From the NCBI GenBank assembly GCA_023419535.1, contig JAEZXX010000009.1, forward strand, positions 1-47,057: a stretch of DNA of 47,057 nucleotides, in the 5' to 3' direction. The DNA is from Pseudomonadota bacterium. Lineage in GTDB: Bacteria; Pseudomonadota; Alphaproteobacteria; Rhizobiales; Rhizobiaceae. A program made the position numbers and the translations under genes. The notes under the pieces are model-generated. The model was not told where the DNA came from. It saw only the letters and a program-made list of their open reading frames with translations, and ran no database searches. Positions 1 to 8,157 of the stretch are shown in pieces (the first letter of the stretch is position 1; each line of letters starts with the position of its first letter).

Positions 1-91
1 TCCCCACCCCCGGCCAGCGCGCGCTGACGGACCGGGAGCCATGCCGGTCGACCGGCGAAGACTGCCACTTGCAACACAATGGGAGAGAGAA

Positions 92-1045
92 ATGCTCGAT
101 AGAACACGGCGCCTTCTTCTGGCAGGCATCGCCGCGGCCCCGTTCCTCGTCGGAACGGCCCATGCCCAGGAGGGTGGGCTCATCACCATCATCGTCAACG
201 ACCCGGCGAACCCCTACTGGTTCACCGAGGGCGAGGTCGCCAAGGCGACCGCCGAGGAGCTCGGCTACACGGCCACCGTGGCGGCCCACACCGGCGACAC
301 CAACACCGAGAGCCGCCTGATCGACACGGCGATCACCAACCAGTCGGTCGCCATCATCCTCGATCCGGCCAATGCCGATGGCTCGGTGGGCGCCGTGCAG
401 AAGGCGGTGGACGCGGGGATCCCCATCATCCTCGTCAACGCCGAGATCAACCAGGAGGGCCTCGCCCAGGCCCAGCTGGTCTCCAACAACGCGCAAGGCG
501 CGGCCCTTGGGGCCCAGCACTGGGTCGAGGCGATGGGCGAGGAAGGGCAATATGTCGAGCTCTTCGGCGCGCCCTCCGACAACAACGCCCAGACGCGCTC
601 GAACGGCTTCGAGACGGTCCTGTCCCAGTATCCGGATCTGGAGAAGGTGGGCGAGGAAGTGGCGAACTGGGACCGCACCGAGGGCTACAACCGCATGCAG
701 AGCCTCCTGCAGGCGAACCCGGACATCAAGGGCGTCATCAGCGGCAACGACGAGATGGCGCTCGGCGCCATCGCGGCTCTGCGCGAGGCCGGACGTCTCG
801 AGGGCATGACCGTCGGCGGCTTCGACGGCTCGCCCGATGCGGTCGAGGCGGTGAAGGAGGGCACGCTCGCCTACACCGTCCTGCAGCCGGTCGCGATCTT
901 CTCCGCCGAGGCGGTGCGTCAGGCCGACAATTTCATCAAGAACGGCGAGACCGGTGCCGACACGGAGAAGCAGCTCTTCGACTGCCTCCTGATCACCGCC
1001 GACAACGTCGACGACTATACGGGTCCGTTCACGCTCGCGCAGTAA
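92..1045 (+). CDS. Ribose-type ABC transporter periplasmic sugar/polyol-binding protein
   Basis: Predicted 317-residue periplasmic binding protein of the ribose/galactose class (Peripla_BP_4 fold), delivering a sugar or sugar alcohol to an inner-membrane ABC importer. I start it at the ATG at 92 because a purine-rich GGGAGAGAGA lies just upstream and the first 25 residues then form a signal peptide with an RR pair, a hydrophobic stretch and an AHA cleavage site. The body has typical class features: a beta-strand start (LITIIVNDPANPYWF), a ligand-loop region with NAEIN, and the GNDEMALGAIAALREAG hinge segment. It is a paralogue of the binding protein at 11667-12650. It stands alone at the left edge, so its permease and ATPase partners could lie upstream of the window, or it may share the eryEF machinery. 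A polyol ligand is inferred from context only. Confidence 0.85.
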   Translation: MLDRTRRLLLAGIAAAPFLVGTAHAQEGGLITIIVNDPANPYWFTEGEVAKATAEELGYTATVAAHTGDTNTESRLIDTAITNQSVAIILDPANADGSVGAVQKAVDAGIPIILVNAEINQEGLAQAQLVSNNAQGAALGAQHWVEAMGEEGQYVELFGAPSDNNAQTRSNGFETVLSQYPDLEKVGEEVANWDRTEGYNRMQSLLQANPDIKGVISGNDEMALGAIAALREAGRLEGMTVGGFDGSPDAVEAVKEGTLAYTVLQPVAIFSAEAVRQADNFIKNGETGADTEKQLFDCLLITADNVDDYTGPFTLAQ

Positions 1046-1060
1046 CGTCGAAGGCCGACG

Positions 1061-1094
1061 AAAGGCCCCGCCGGCGCAGGCCGGTGGGGCCTTT
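1061..1094. terminator. Bidirectional hairpin terminator between convergent genes
   Basis: A 15-bp stem (one G-T wobble) with AAAGGCCCC and GGGGCCTTT outer arms and a four-base GCAG loop lies 16 bases after the binding-protein stop. It is followed by a T-rich stretch on the plus strand and preceded by an A-run that serves the opposite direction. It sits between this gene and the convergent aldolase gene, so it can end both transcripts. Confidence 0.85.
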
Positions 1095-1123
1095 CACATT
1101 TTACGGGCGGGGTCCCCGCCGCG

Positions 1124-2185
1124 TCAGGTGCGGGGGTCGAGACTGCCGCTGCGATAGCGCGCGGCCATCTCGTCGAGCGAGACCGGGACGAGGCCGTCGG
1201 CCCGGCCCGCGCATCCGAACTGCTCAAAGCGCTCGGCGGCCAGCGTCTCCAGCGCCGCCATCGCCGGCAGCATGAACTTGCGCAGGTCGAACTCCTCCGG
1301 GTGCTCGCTCGCCACGCGGCGCAGCTGCCCGGTCATCGCCATGCGGCCGTCCGTGTCGATGTTCACCTTGCGCACGCCGTGCCGGATGCCGCGGACGATC
1401 TCTTCGACGGGCACGCCCCAGGTCGGCCGCATCTGCCCGCCGTAGCGATTGATGATCTCCTGCAGGTGCTCGGGCACCGAGGACGAGCCGTGCATCACCA
1501 GATGGGTGTCCGGCAGGCGCGCGTGAATCTCCTCGATAACGTGCATGGCGAGGATGTCGCCGTCCGGCTTGCGGGTGAACTTGTAGGCCCCGTGCGAGGT
1601 GCCCATGGCGATCGCCAGCGCGTCGACGCCGGTCGCACGCACGAAGGCGACCGCCTGGTCCGGATCGGTCAGAAGCTCGTCGTGACCGAGCGTTCCCTCG
1701 AAGCCGTGTCCGTCCTCGGCTTCGCCCGCGCCGGTCTCGAGCGATCCCAGAACGCCGAGCTCCCCCTCCACCGAGGCGCCTGCCCAATGGGCCATTGCCG
1801 CGACGCGCGCGGTGATCCCCTCGTTGTACTCGTAGGAGGCGGGGGTCTTGCCGTCGCGCTCCAGCGATCCGTCCATCATCACGGATGTGAAGCCGTGCCG
1901 GATCGCGGTCAGGCAGGTCGCCTCGTCGGTCCCGTGGTCGAGATGGACGCAGAGCGGGATCGAGGGATTCATCTCGACCAGCGCTTCCATCATCTTCGAC
2001 AGCATGATGTCGCCGGCATAGGCACGGGCGCCCTTGGAGGCCTGGACGATGACAGGAGAGCGGGTCCGGGCCGCCGCCCGCATGATCGAGAGCCCCTGCT
2101 CCATGTTGTTGATGTTGAAGGCCGGCACGGCATAGCCGTGCTCGGCGGCGTCATCGAGGAGCTGTCGCAGCGTGATCTTGGCCAA
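1124..2185 (-). CDS. fba: Class II fructose-bisphosphate aldolase (Calvin-type subfamily)
   Basis: Zinc-dependent aldolase joining or splitting dihydroxyacetone phosphate and an aldose phosphate. About 353 residues, the usual length for the CbbA-type class II subfamily. Visible motifs: HLDHG near residues 81-85 (catalytic Asp and zinc His), VEGELG, GTSHGAYKF, MHGSSS and NIDTDGR near the phosphate site. The start is assigned to TTG at 2185, because GGAGTTGGAAGAG precedes it and the protein then begins in the family's usual way (MAKITLRQLL); a longer reading to 2311 exists but adds a low-complexity leader. It is the last gene of the eryI-D-A-B run. It could recycle triose phosphates to fructose-1,6-bisphosphate; a side role on a ketotetrose phosphate is possible but not shown. 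Confidence 0.9.
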   Translation of the reverse strand: MAKITLRQLLDDAAEHGYAVPAFNINNMEQGLSIMRAAARTRSPVIVQASKGARAYAGDIMLSKMMEALVEMNPSIPLCVHLDHGTDEATCLTAIRHGFTSVMMDGSLERDGKTPASYEYNEGITARVAAMAHWAGASVEGELGVLGSLETGAGEAEDGHGFEGTLGHDELLTDPDQAVAFVRATGVDALAIAMGTSHGAYKFTRKPDGDILAMHVIEEIHARLPDTHLVMHGSSSVPEHLQEIINRYGGQMRPTWGVPVEEIVRGIRHGVRKVNIDTDGRMAMTGQLRRVASEHPEEFDLRKFMLPAMAALETLAAERFEQFGCAGRADGLVPVSLDEMAARYRSGSLDPRT

Positions 2186-2368
2186 TGTCTCTTCCAACTC
2201 CCTGTGCGCGGATCCCGCCTCTGGCTGAGGCCGTCCGCTCGTCCTCACCGATCGCGCCGACAGCGGCATCGCAAGTCCTGGTGCGCCGCCGTCCCGTTGG
2301 ACGCGCGACACCCGTCACCGCCGGAGGCGACGAAACGCCCGCCCGACGAGACCGCTACCGCCTGCCGC

Positions 2369-3880
2369 CTATAGAGGGCGCCCGTCCCCTGCAAGCCATT
2401 CGGCGAAGGCCGCCCGCTCGTCCGCCGTCAGGGTCAGCGCATGCTTGGTCCGGCGCTCCAGGATATCGTCGGCCGTCCTCGCCCATTCCTCGCGCAGGAG
2501 ATAGCGGGCCTCGGCTTCGTAGAGGAGGCCTCCGAAGTGCCGGCCGAGGCCGGCCATGTCCGTCGCGCCTGCCAGGACGCGGTCGATCCGCGAGCCGTAG
2601 AGACGCGCATAGTGAAGTCGCAGGTCGCCGGGCAGGAAGCGATAGCCGCGTTCGAGCGAGGCGGCGAAGGCGTCGAAATCGGCGTCCGGAAGGTCGCCGC
2701 CCGGCAGGGCCGCCCTGCCCGTCCAGGCCTTGGACATGGACGGAAAGAACGGCTGCAGCTTCTCCAACGCGTGCTCGGCGAGTTCGCGGTAGGTGGTGAT
2801 CTTGCCGCCGAAGACGTGGAGGATCGGGGCACGCCCATTCCCGCCGTCAAGGTCGAAGACATAGTCGCGCGTCACCGCCGACGGATTCTCCGCGTCGTCC
2901 TCAAGAAGCGGTCGCACGCCGGAGAATGTCTGAAGCACATCCGAGCGTTGGAGCTGGGCCCTCGTGTAACGGTTCACCGCCGCCAGGAGGTAGGCGATCT
3001 CGTCCTCGTCGATCGCCACGCTTGCGGCGTCGCCCTCGTAGGGGACGTCGGTCGTCCCGATCAGGCAGAGCCCGTCGAGATACGGGTTGACGAAGATCAC
3101 CCGCTTGTCGGTGTTCTGGAAGAGGAAGGCGTTCGGCGTGTCCCAGAACTTCCTTAAGACGATGTGGCTCCCCTTCACGAGCCGGACGCGGCGCGAGGAG
3201 TTCTGACGCGCCACGTTGCGCACGACGTTCTCGACCCAGGGCCCGGCCGCGTTGACGACGGCGCGGGCGCGAACGGTCACCGGCGCGCCGCCCTCCTTCG
3301 GCTGGAGGGTCGCGCGCCACAGCCCTTCCTCGCGCTCCAGCCCGGCCACTGCCACGCGCGGCTCGACGCGGGCGCCCCGCTCGCTCGCGTCGATTGCGTT
3401 CAGGACCACGAGGCGGGCGTCGTCCACCCAGCAGTCCGAATATTCGAACGCTTTGCCGAAGCGATCCTGGATCGCGGCGCCCTCCGGCGCCGTCCGAAGG
3501 TCTAGGGTGCGCGTCGCGGGCAGCTTCTTTCGCCCGCCGAGGTGGTCGTACAGGAAGAGGCCGAGCCGAATCAGCCAGGCCGGGCGCTGCTCGGGCGAAT
3601 GGGGCAGGACGAAGCGCAGGGGCCAGATGATGTGCGGCGCGATGTTCAGGAGAACCTCGCGCTCGGTCAGCGCCTCGCGCACCAGCCGGAACTCGTAGTA
3701 TTCGAGATAACGCAGACCGCCGTGGACGAGCTTGCCGGACCGGGAGGAGGTGCCCTCGGCCAGATCGTCCTTCTCGCACAGGACGACCGAAAGGCCGCGC
3801 CCGGCCGCGTCCCGGGCGATTCCCACCCCGTTGACGCCGCCGCCCACGACGAGAAGATCGACGGTGCCCCAATCGCTCAT
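2369..3880 (-). CDS. eryB: EryB, erythritol-4-phosphate dehydrogenase (GlpD-like flavoprotein)
   Basis: FAD-dependent oxidoreductase of the glycerol-3-phosphate dehydrogenase family, 503 residues. It has a Rossmann dinucleotide motif VVGGGVNGVGIARDAAGRGL at residues 11-30, the SSRSGKLVHGGLRYLE segment typical of GlpD, and a C-terminal helical domain. In Brucella, EryB oxidises L-erythritol-4-phosphate to L-3-tetrulose-4-phosphate. The start ATG at 3880 lies one base beyond the eryA stop (3882-3884), so the two are probably translationally coupled. By sequence alone it could be an ordinary GlpD. The eryA neighbour and the eryC/H/I set make the tetrulose assignment much more likely. Confidence 0.88.
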   Translation of the reverse strand: MSDWGTVDLLVVGGGVNGVGIARDAAGRGLSVVLCEKDDLAEGTSSRSGKLVHGGLRYLEYYEFRLVREALTEREVLLNIAPHIIWPLRFVLPHSPEQRPAWLIRLGLFLYDHLGGRKKLPATRTLDLRTAPEGAAIQDRFGKAFEYSDCWVDDARLVVLNAIDASERGARVEPRVAVAGLEREEGLWRATLQPKEGGAPVTVRARAVVNAAGPWVENVVRNVARQNSSRRVRLVKGSHIVLRKFWDTPNAFLFQNTDKRVIFVNPYLDGLCLIGTTDVPYEGDAASVAIDEDEIAYLLAAVNRYTRAQLQRSDVLQTFSGVRPLLEDDAENPSAVTRDYVFDLDGGNGRAPILHVFGGKITTYRELAEHALEKLQPFFPSMSKAWTGRAALPGGDLPDADFDAFAASLERGYRFLPGDLRLHYARLYGSRIDRVLAGATDMAGLGRHFGGLLYEAEARYLLREEWARTADDILERRTKHALTLTADERAAFAEWLAGDGRPL

Positions 3881-3881
3881 G

Positions 3882-5501
3882 TCATTCACTTTCCGCGGGC
3901 AGTCCGCTCGGGCGATCCGGGGTGTGGTGGCGCTTGATCGCATCGAAGCGCGCCCAGGTCGGCCCCGCCGCCCTGCGCAGGTCCCGGTAGAGTTCGAAGC
4001 CTTCGTCGTAGAGGCCCGTCAACGACGGATCGGGCCGTGTCGGCGGCGACAGGCGCGGGGTCGTCCAGACCCGCGTGGCCGCCATCATATCGGGGAAGAC
4101 GCCCTGCTGGACCACGGCGGTCATGGCCGCGCCCGCGGCGCCCGCCTCCTCCTGCTCGACCACGCGCACGCTCGCGCCCAGAACGCTTGCGAGGATGGTG
4201 CGCATGGCCCGCGAGCGCGCCGCACCGCCGGTCAGACGGATCTCGGCGGGCACGGCGCCGGTGCCCGAGTAGCAGTCTCGCGTGGCGAAGGCGATTCCCT
4301 CCAGGACGGCGCGCATGAGATCGTAGAACCCGAGGCCTGCATGGAGCCCGACGAACTGGGCGCGGGCCAGCGGATCCATGAAGGGCCCGCGCTCCCCGAC
4401 GGCCGAGATGTAGGGATGATAGATCGACGCGAGCGCCTCGGCGCCGAGGACCCGCTCGTCAAGGCGACGCACGAGAGCCTCGCGCCCGAGGTCGACACCT
4501 TCGTCGCGCAGGATCGAGCGGGCGAGATCGAGCAGCCAGTCGACGTTCAGGGTCGCGGCCATGTTGGACTGAATCTGCGCCATGGACGATTCGAACGGCA
4601 GAAGGGCGACGTAGCCGCTTTCCTCCGAGTTCAGGAGAACGTCCTCCGGCCGGCGCACGAAGCGCTCGTGCATTCCCGTCGAGCCCAGGATGGAGCAGCC
4701 GGCATCCTCGCTCTCGCTCACGAGGCCGCCGCCGACCGCGGTGGCGACGAAGTCGACATAGCCGAGCACGACCGGCGTTCCGGCGACGAGGCCGCAGGCC
4801 GCGGCCGCGGTCCCGCTCAACGGATGGGACTGCTTCAGGCCGTCCACGATCGGCGGCAGCAGGCGGGCTTCGGCGGACAGGCCGAGATTGTCGATCACCG
4901 AGCGGTCGTACTGCCGAGTGCGGAAGTCGCCAAAGGTGAAGACCGCCTCGGACGGGTCGCTGGCGCGTACGCCCGTCAGCTTGAAGTAGAGCCAGTCCTT
5001 GCAGTGGAAGGCGGTCGCCGCACGGTCCAGGAGATGGCGGTGATTGCGCTTCATCTCCAGGAGCTGTGCACCCTGCTGGCACGGATTGACGCCCGTTCCG
5101 GTGGTGCGGAAATGGTGGCGGTGACGCGTGTCGCGCGCCATCGCGCTGGCGACCTCGCCCGCCCGCCCGTCGAGCCAGAGCCAGGCGGGGCCGACCGGTT
5201 CGCCCGAAGCGTCGATCAGCCAGGTGCCGTCGCCCTGCCCCGTCACCGCGACGGCGAGGATGCTCGCGGCGCCGCCGGGAAGCTGCTCCTGCAGTTCCCG
5301 CAAGGTGGCGGCCGCATCGGTGAAGGTGCGCGCCATGTCCTGCTCGGCGGCACCGCCGGCGGACGTCGTAAAGCGGTTCGGCCGCGAGGCCACCGCGACC
5401 TGCCGTCCGTCGAGATCGAAGGCCACGGACTTGATCACCGAAGTCCCGGCATCGATGCCGACCACGAACGGGCCGTTCTGCGAAGCTGCGATCTCCCTCA
5501 C
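3882..5501 (-). CDS. eryA: EryA, erythritol kinase (FGGY family)
   Basis: ATP-dependent sugar kinase of the FGGY family, about 539 residues. The N-terminal ATPase-fold start FVVGIDAGTSVIKSVAFDL is the FGGY phosphate-1 motif, and the C-terminal GGAARSRAMRTILASVLG with following EEAGAAGAAM is the adenosine-binding half. EryA makes L-erythritol-4-phosphate, the committed step of erythritol use. I chose the GTG at 5501 (reading MREIAASQ) because a GGGGGGCAGGAG ribosome site precedes it and it clears the eryD stop by 20 bases; the open frame continues upstream but there overlaps eryD. Placement between eryD and eryB matches known ery operons. Other FGGY kinases (xylulokinase, ribulokinase) are the main alternative. 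Confidence 0.88.
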   Translation of the reverse strand: MREIAASQNGPFVVGIDAGTSVIKSVAFDLDGRQVAVASRPNRFTTSAGGAAEQDMARTFTDAAATLRELQEQLPGGAASILAVAVTGQGDGTWLIDASGEPVGPAWLWLDGRAGEVASAMARDTRHRHHFRTTGTGVNPCQQGAQLLEMKRNHRHLLDRAATAFHCKDWLYFKLTGVRASDPSEAVFTFGDFRTRQYDRSVIDNLGLSAEARLLPPIVDGLKQSHPLSGTAAAACGLVAGTPVVLGYVDFVATAVGGGLVSESEDAGCSILGSTGMHERFVRRPEDVLLNSEESGYVALLPFESSMAQIQSNMAATLNVDWLLDLARSILRDEGVDLGREALVRRLDERVLGAEALASIYHPYISAVGERGPFMDPLARAQFVGLHAGLGFYDLMRAVLEGIAFATRDCYSGTGAVPAEIRLTGGAARSRAMRTILASVLGASVRVVEQEEAGAAGAAMTAVVQQGVFPDMMAATRVWTTPRLSPPTRPDPSLTGLYDEGFELYRDLRRAAGPTWARFDAIKRHHTPDRPSGLPAESE

Positions 5502-5521
5502 GCTCTCCTGCCCCCCAACCG

Positions 5522-6502
5522 TCAGCTCTCGCCGTGCATCGCGACGATGCCGCGCGCGCTCGCCTCGTCGACGAGCAGACCGTCGAGCGTTCCGCTCCGC
5601 AGCACGGCCAGGATGGCGCGGCCCTTGGCGACGCCTCCGGCCAGCGCGACCACGCGGGCCCGGCGCACGCATTCCAGGTCGGGAGACAGCGCGCGTGCGG
5701 TGAAGCTTTCGGCGACCGTGCGCCCGTTTGCGTCGAAATAGTGCCCGAGCATCTCGCCGACGGCCCCGGTGCCGCGCAGTTCGGCAAGTTCCTCGTCTCC
5801 GAGCATGTGGCTGGCGATCAGGAAGGCGTCGTCGGTCAGGTCGCCGATGCCGGCGACGACGAGCGGCGCCGAGCGCGCCAATTCGAAGACCTCCGCGATG
5901 CCGGGCTGCGCGAGCAGGACGTCGCGGTCGTGCACGGAATTGGCGAAGGTCGGCAGCGGGATCTGGAAGGCCTCGGCGCCGGTGCGCTCGGCCAGGCGGT
6001 GGATCACGTCGTAGGGGTTGGCGGCGAACCGCTTCGAGAGCCCGCCGAACATGGAGACGAAGCGGATGCGCCCCGCCGGCACGTGCGGCAGCGCGTTCAC
6101 GGCGGCGGCGAGCGTGCGCCCGTGGCCGATACCGATGAGGTCGGCCTCCCCGCGCTCGATCTCGCTCTTCAGGAAGGCCGAGCCGGCGATCGCCAGCGCC
6201 TTGACCGGGATCGCGCCGGTCTCCTCCAGATCGGGAACGACCCGGCAGAGCGACAGGTCGAACAATTCGCACAGCCGGTCCTCGAGCGCGATGCACTCGC
6301 TGACCTCGGCGTCGACCACGATGCGCACCAGCCCTTCCCGCGTGGCGCGCGCGATGAGGCGGTGCGCCTTGATGTTGGGGATGCCGAGCCGCCGGGCGAC
6401 GTCGCCCTGCGTCAGGCCGGCGGCGAAGTGGAGCCAGGCGGCGCGGGCCGCCAGATCGGCGTCCTCGCCGTCGTCCCGGCGCCGCGGGGCATCCTTCAGC
6501 AT
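5522..6502 (-). CDS. eryD: EryD-like SorC/DeoR-type sugar-binding transcription regulator
   Basis: 326-residue regulator with an N-terminal helix-turn-helix near residues 20-60 (GLTQGDVARRLGIPNIKAHR) and a large C-terminal effector-binding domain of the SorC/CggR class (IGIGHGRTLAAAVNALP, FVSMFGGL). EryD in Brucella represses the ery operon and is relieved by erythritol. The ATG at 6502 has a strong GGAGGGCGGAG site. It sits inside the operon it would control, between eryI and eryA. The likely operator is the palindrome in the divergent promoter region at 7107-7146. Confidence 0.85.
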   Translation of the reverse strand: MLKDAPRRRDDGEDADLAARAAWLHFAAGLTQGDVARRLGIPNIKAHRLIARATREGLVRIVVDAEVSECIALEDRLCELFDLSLCRVVPDLEETGAIPVKALAIAGSAFLKSEIERGEADLIGIGHGRTLAAAVNALPHVPAGRIRFVSMFGGLSKRFAANPYDVIHRLAERTGAEAFQIPLPTFANSVHDRDVLLAQPGIAEVFELARSAPLVVAGIGDLTDDAFLIASHMLGDEELAELRGTGAVGEMLGHYFDANGRTVAESFTARALSPDLECVRRARVVALAGGVAKGRAILAVLRSGTLDGLLVDEASARGIVAMHGES

Positions 6503-6548
6503 TCTCCGCCCTCCCGATGGAGATGGGCCCGGGCCGTCGGCCGCGAGG

Positions 6549-7013
6549 TCAGCCGGCGCGGCCCTTGAACTTCTCGTCGAGAGCGTCGATGGCCTCGACG
6601 TTCGCCGCCGAGTGGCTCTTGGGATCGAACTCGGAGTCCAGATACTTGTCGAGCACGGCCTTGGCCAGTTCCGGCCCGATCACGCGCGCGCCCATGGTGA
6701 GGATCTGCGCGTTGTTGCTCTTCACGGCCCGTTCGGCCGAATAGGTGTCGTGGCAGAGCGCGGCCCGGATGCCGGGGATCTTGTTCGCCGAGATCATGAC
6801 CCCGAGCCCCGTCCCGCAGCACAGGACGCCGCGATCGAACCGTCCTTCGGCGACCGCGACCGCGACACGCTCGGACGTGACGGCGTATTTCTCGTCGGCG
6901 CCCCGCGACGCGCTCAGATCCTCGACGCTGACCCCGGCGCGCGCCTTGAGATGCTCGATCACCAGATCGACCAGAGGCCGGCCGGCACCATCCCCACCCA
7001 CGGCAATCTTCAT
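6549..7013 (-). CDS. eryI: EryI, RpiB-type D-erythrose-4-phosphate isomerase
   Basis: 154-residue LacAB/RpiB-family aldose-ketose isomerase. The active-site stretch VLCCGTGLGVMISANK places the expected catalytic cysteine at residue 66. In the N-terminal motif, where typical RpiB has an Asp-His pair, this protein reads GGDGAG: the Asp is kept (residue 8) but Gly replaces His. In Brucella, RpiB/EryI makes the last step of erythritol breakdown, producing D-erythrose-4-phosphate. First gene of the minus-strand ery run, starting about 95 bases from the divergent promoter elements. The ribosome site is weak (GGTGGTG). Pure ribose-5-phosphate isomerase activity is the alternative. Confidence 0.87.
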   Translation of the reverse strand: MKIAVGGDGAGRPLVDLVIEHLKARAGVSVEDLSASRGADEKYAVTSERVAVAVAEGRFDRGVLCCGTGLGVMISANKIPGIRAALCHDTYSAERAVKSNNAQILTMGARVIGPELAKAVLDKYLDSEFDPKSHSAANVEAIDALDEKFKGRAG

Positions 7014-7106
7014 GACACCACCCGTTTCAATCCGTTCCGGTCCGAGGCCGCCGCCACCGGCGCAGCGCGCGAGCCACGCCGTCCTGCGACCCGAACCGCG
7101 CCCGGA

Positions 7107-7146
7107 GTTAGACCATTGAAAATTTTTTCAGGCAAGTGATTATAAT
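7107..7146. promoter_or_regulatory. Divergent ery promoters with a shared palindromic operator candidate
   Basis: Rightward promoter for eryC: TTGAAA (7116-7121), 19-base spacer, perfect TATAAT (7141-7146). Leftward promoter for eryI-D-A-B: TTGCCT (complement of 7130-7135), 17-base spacer, TCTAAC (complement of 7107-7112). An inverted repeat TGAAAA-TT-TTTTCA (7117-7130) overlaps the rightward -35 and lies inside the leftward spacer, so one bound dimer could block both promoters. EryD is the obvious candidate binder. The promoter hexamers are read from the sequence; operator function is inferred. Confidence 0.6.
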
Positions 7147-7194
7147 TCAGCTGCCGTGCGCACAACGTTCGCGGCCCGGGAGCCGTTCGATACG

Positions 7195-8157
7195 ATGAAG
7201 CCGACCCTTTCGATCTCCACCAACCCGCTCGTCAACCGCTTCGCCGAACCGTCCGAGCTGATCGCCGTCATCGCGGGCGAGATCGGCATCGGCCGCATCC
7301 AGTTGACCCACGAGTTCCTCGACCCGGCCTGGCCGACGCCGGTCCGCGCGAGGCGCGTGGCGGAGATGGCGTCGGCCTGCGCCCGGCACGGCGTCTCGGT
7401 CACGTCCATGATGACCGGACCCTACGGCCGGCTCAACCATTTCGGCCATCCGGACGCCGGCGTACGCGCTTACACCGTCGACTGGTTCAAGAGCCTGGCC
7501 GACATCGCCGCCGATCTCGACTGCCCCGCGGTGGGAACCCAGTTCGCGATCCTCACCTATCGCGACCACGACGATCCGCAGCGCCGCGCCGCGATCCTCG
7601 ATCGGGCGATCGAGGGCTGGACGCAGGTCGCAGAGCACGCCGCACGGCGCGGCCTGACATGGCTCTTCTGGGAACCGATGTCGGTCGGTCGCGAGCTCGG
7701 CCACACGATCCGCGACACGTTCGAGCTGCAGGCCTGGATCGAGCGCCACGACCTCGCCCTTCCGCTGAAGCCCATGATCGACATCGACCACGGCGACGTC
7801 TCCTCGCCCGACCCCGCCGACACCGACCCCTTCGCCTGGACGCGGGCCTTCGCGGCCCGCTCCCCGATCATCCACATCAAGCAGAGCTCGCAGAACAAGG
7901 GCGGCCACTGGCCGTTCACGCAGGCCCACAACCGCGACGGCCGCATCCAGCCCGAGACGCTCATCCCGGCCCTTCGCGAGGGCGGCGGCGGGAGCAACGA
8001 GCTGTGTCTCGAACTCGCGTTCCGCGAGCGAGAGCCGGCGGACCGACAGGTCGTCGCGGCGATGCGGGAATCGGTCGCCTTCTGGGCACCTCACGCCGAC
8101 ACGGGGCTCGGCGCGAGCGCCGCCCCCTCCCCGACCCCGACGGAGCCGCAGGCATGA
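7195..8157 (+). CDS. eryC: EryC, tetrulose-4-phosphate racemase/isomerase (xylose-isomerase superfamily)
   Basis: 320-residue TIM-barrel protein of the sugar phosphate isomerase/epimerase (AP_endonuc_2) superfamily. Metal-site-type segments are visible: LFWEPMSVGRE, PMIDIDHGDV, IIHIKQSSQNKGGHWPF and a final ELAFRERE glutamate strand. In Brucella, EryC converts L-3-tetrulose-4-phosphate to its D form; mycobacterial relatives act as L-erythrulose-1-phosphate isomerases. I prefer the ATG at 7195 over the in-frame GTG at 7156, since the GTG has no ribosome site and lies only about 10 bases after the TATAAT box, whereas GGGAG lies (rather far) upstream of the ATG. Its stop overlaps the eryH start (ATGA), implying coupling. 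Confidence 0.87.
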   Translation: MKPTLSISTNPLVNRFAEPSELIAVIAGEIGIGRIQLTHEFLDPAWPTPVRARRVAEMASACARHGVSVTSMMTGPYGRLNHFGHPDAGVRAYTVDWFKSLADIAADLDCPAVGTQFAILTYRDHDDPQRRAAILDRAIEGWTQVAEHAARRGLTWLFWEPMSVGRELGHTIRDTFELQAWIERHDLALPLKPMIDIDHGDVSSPDPADTDPFAWTRAFAARSPIIHIKQSSQNKGGHWPFTQAHNRDGRIQPETLIPALREGGGGSNELCLELAFREREPADRQVVAAMRESVAFWAPHADTGLGASAAPSPTPTEPQA

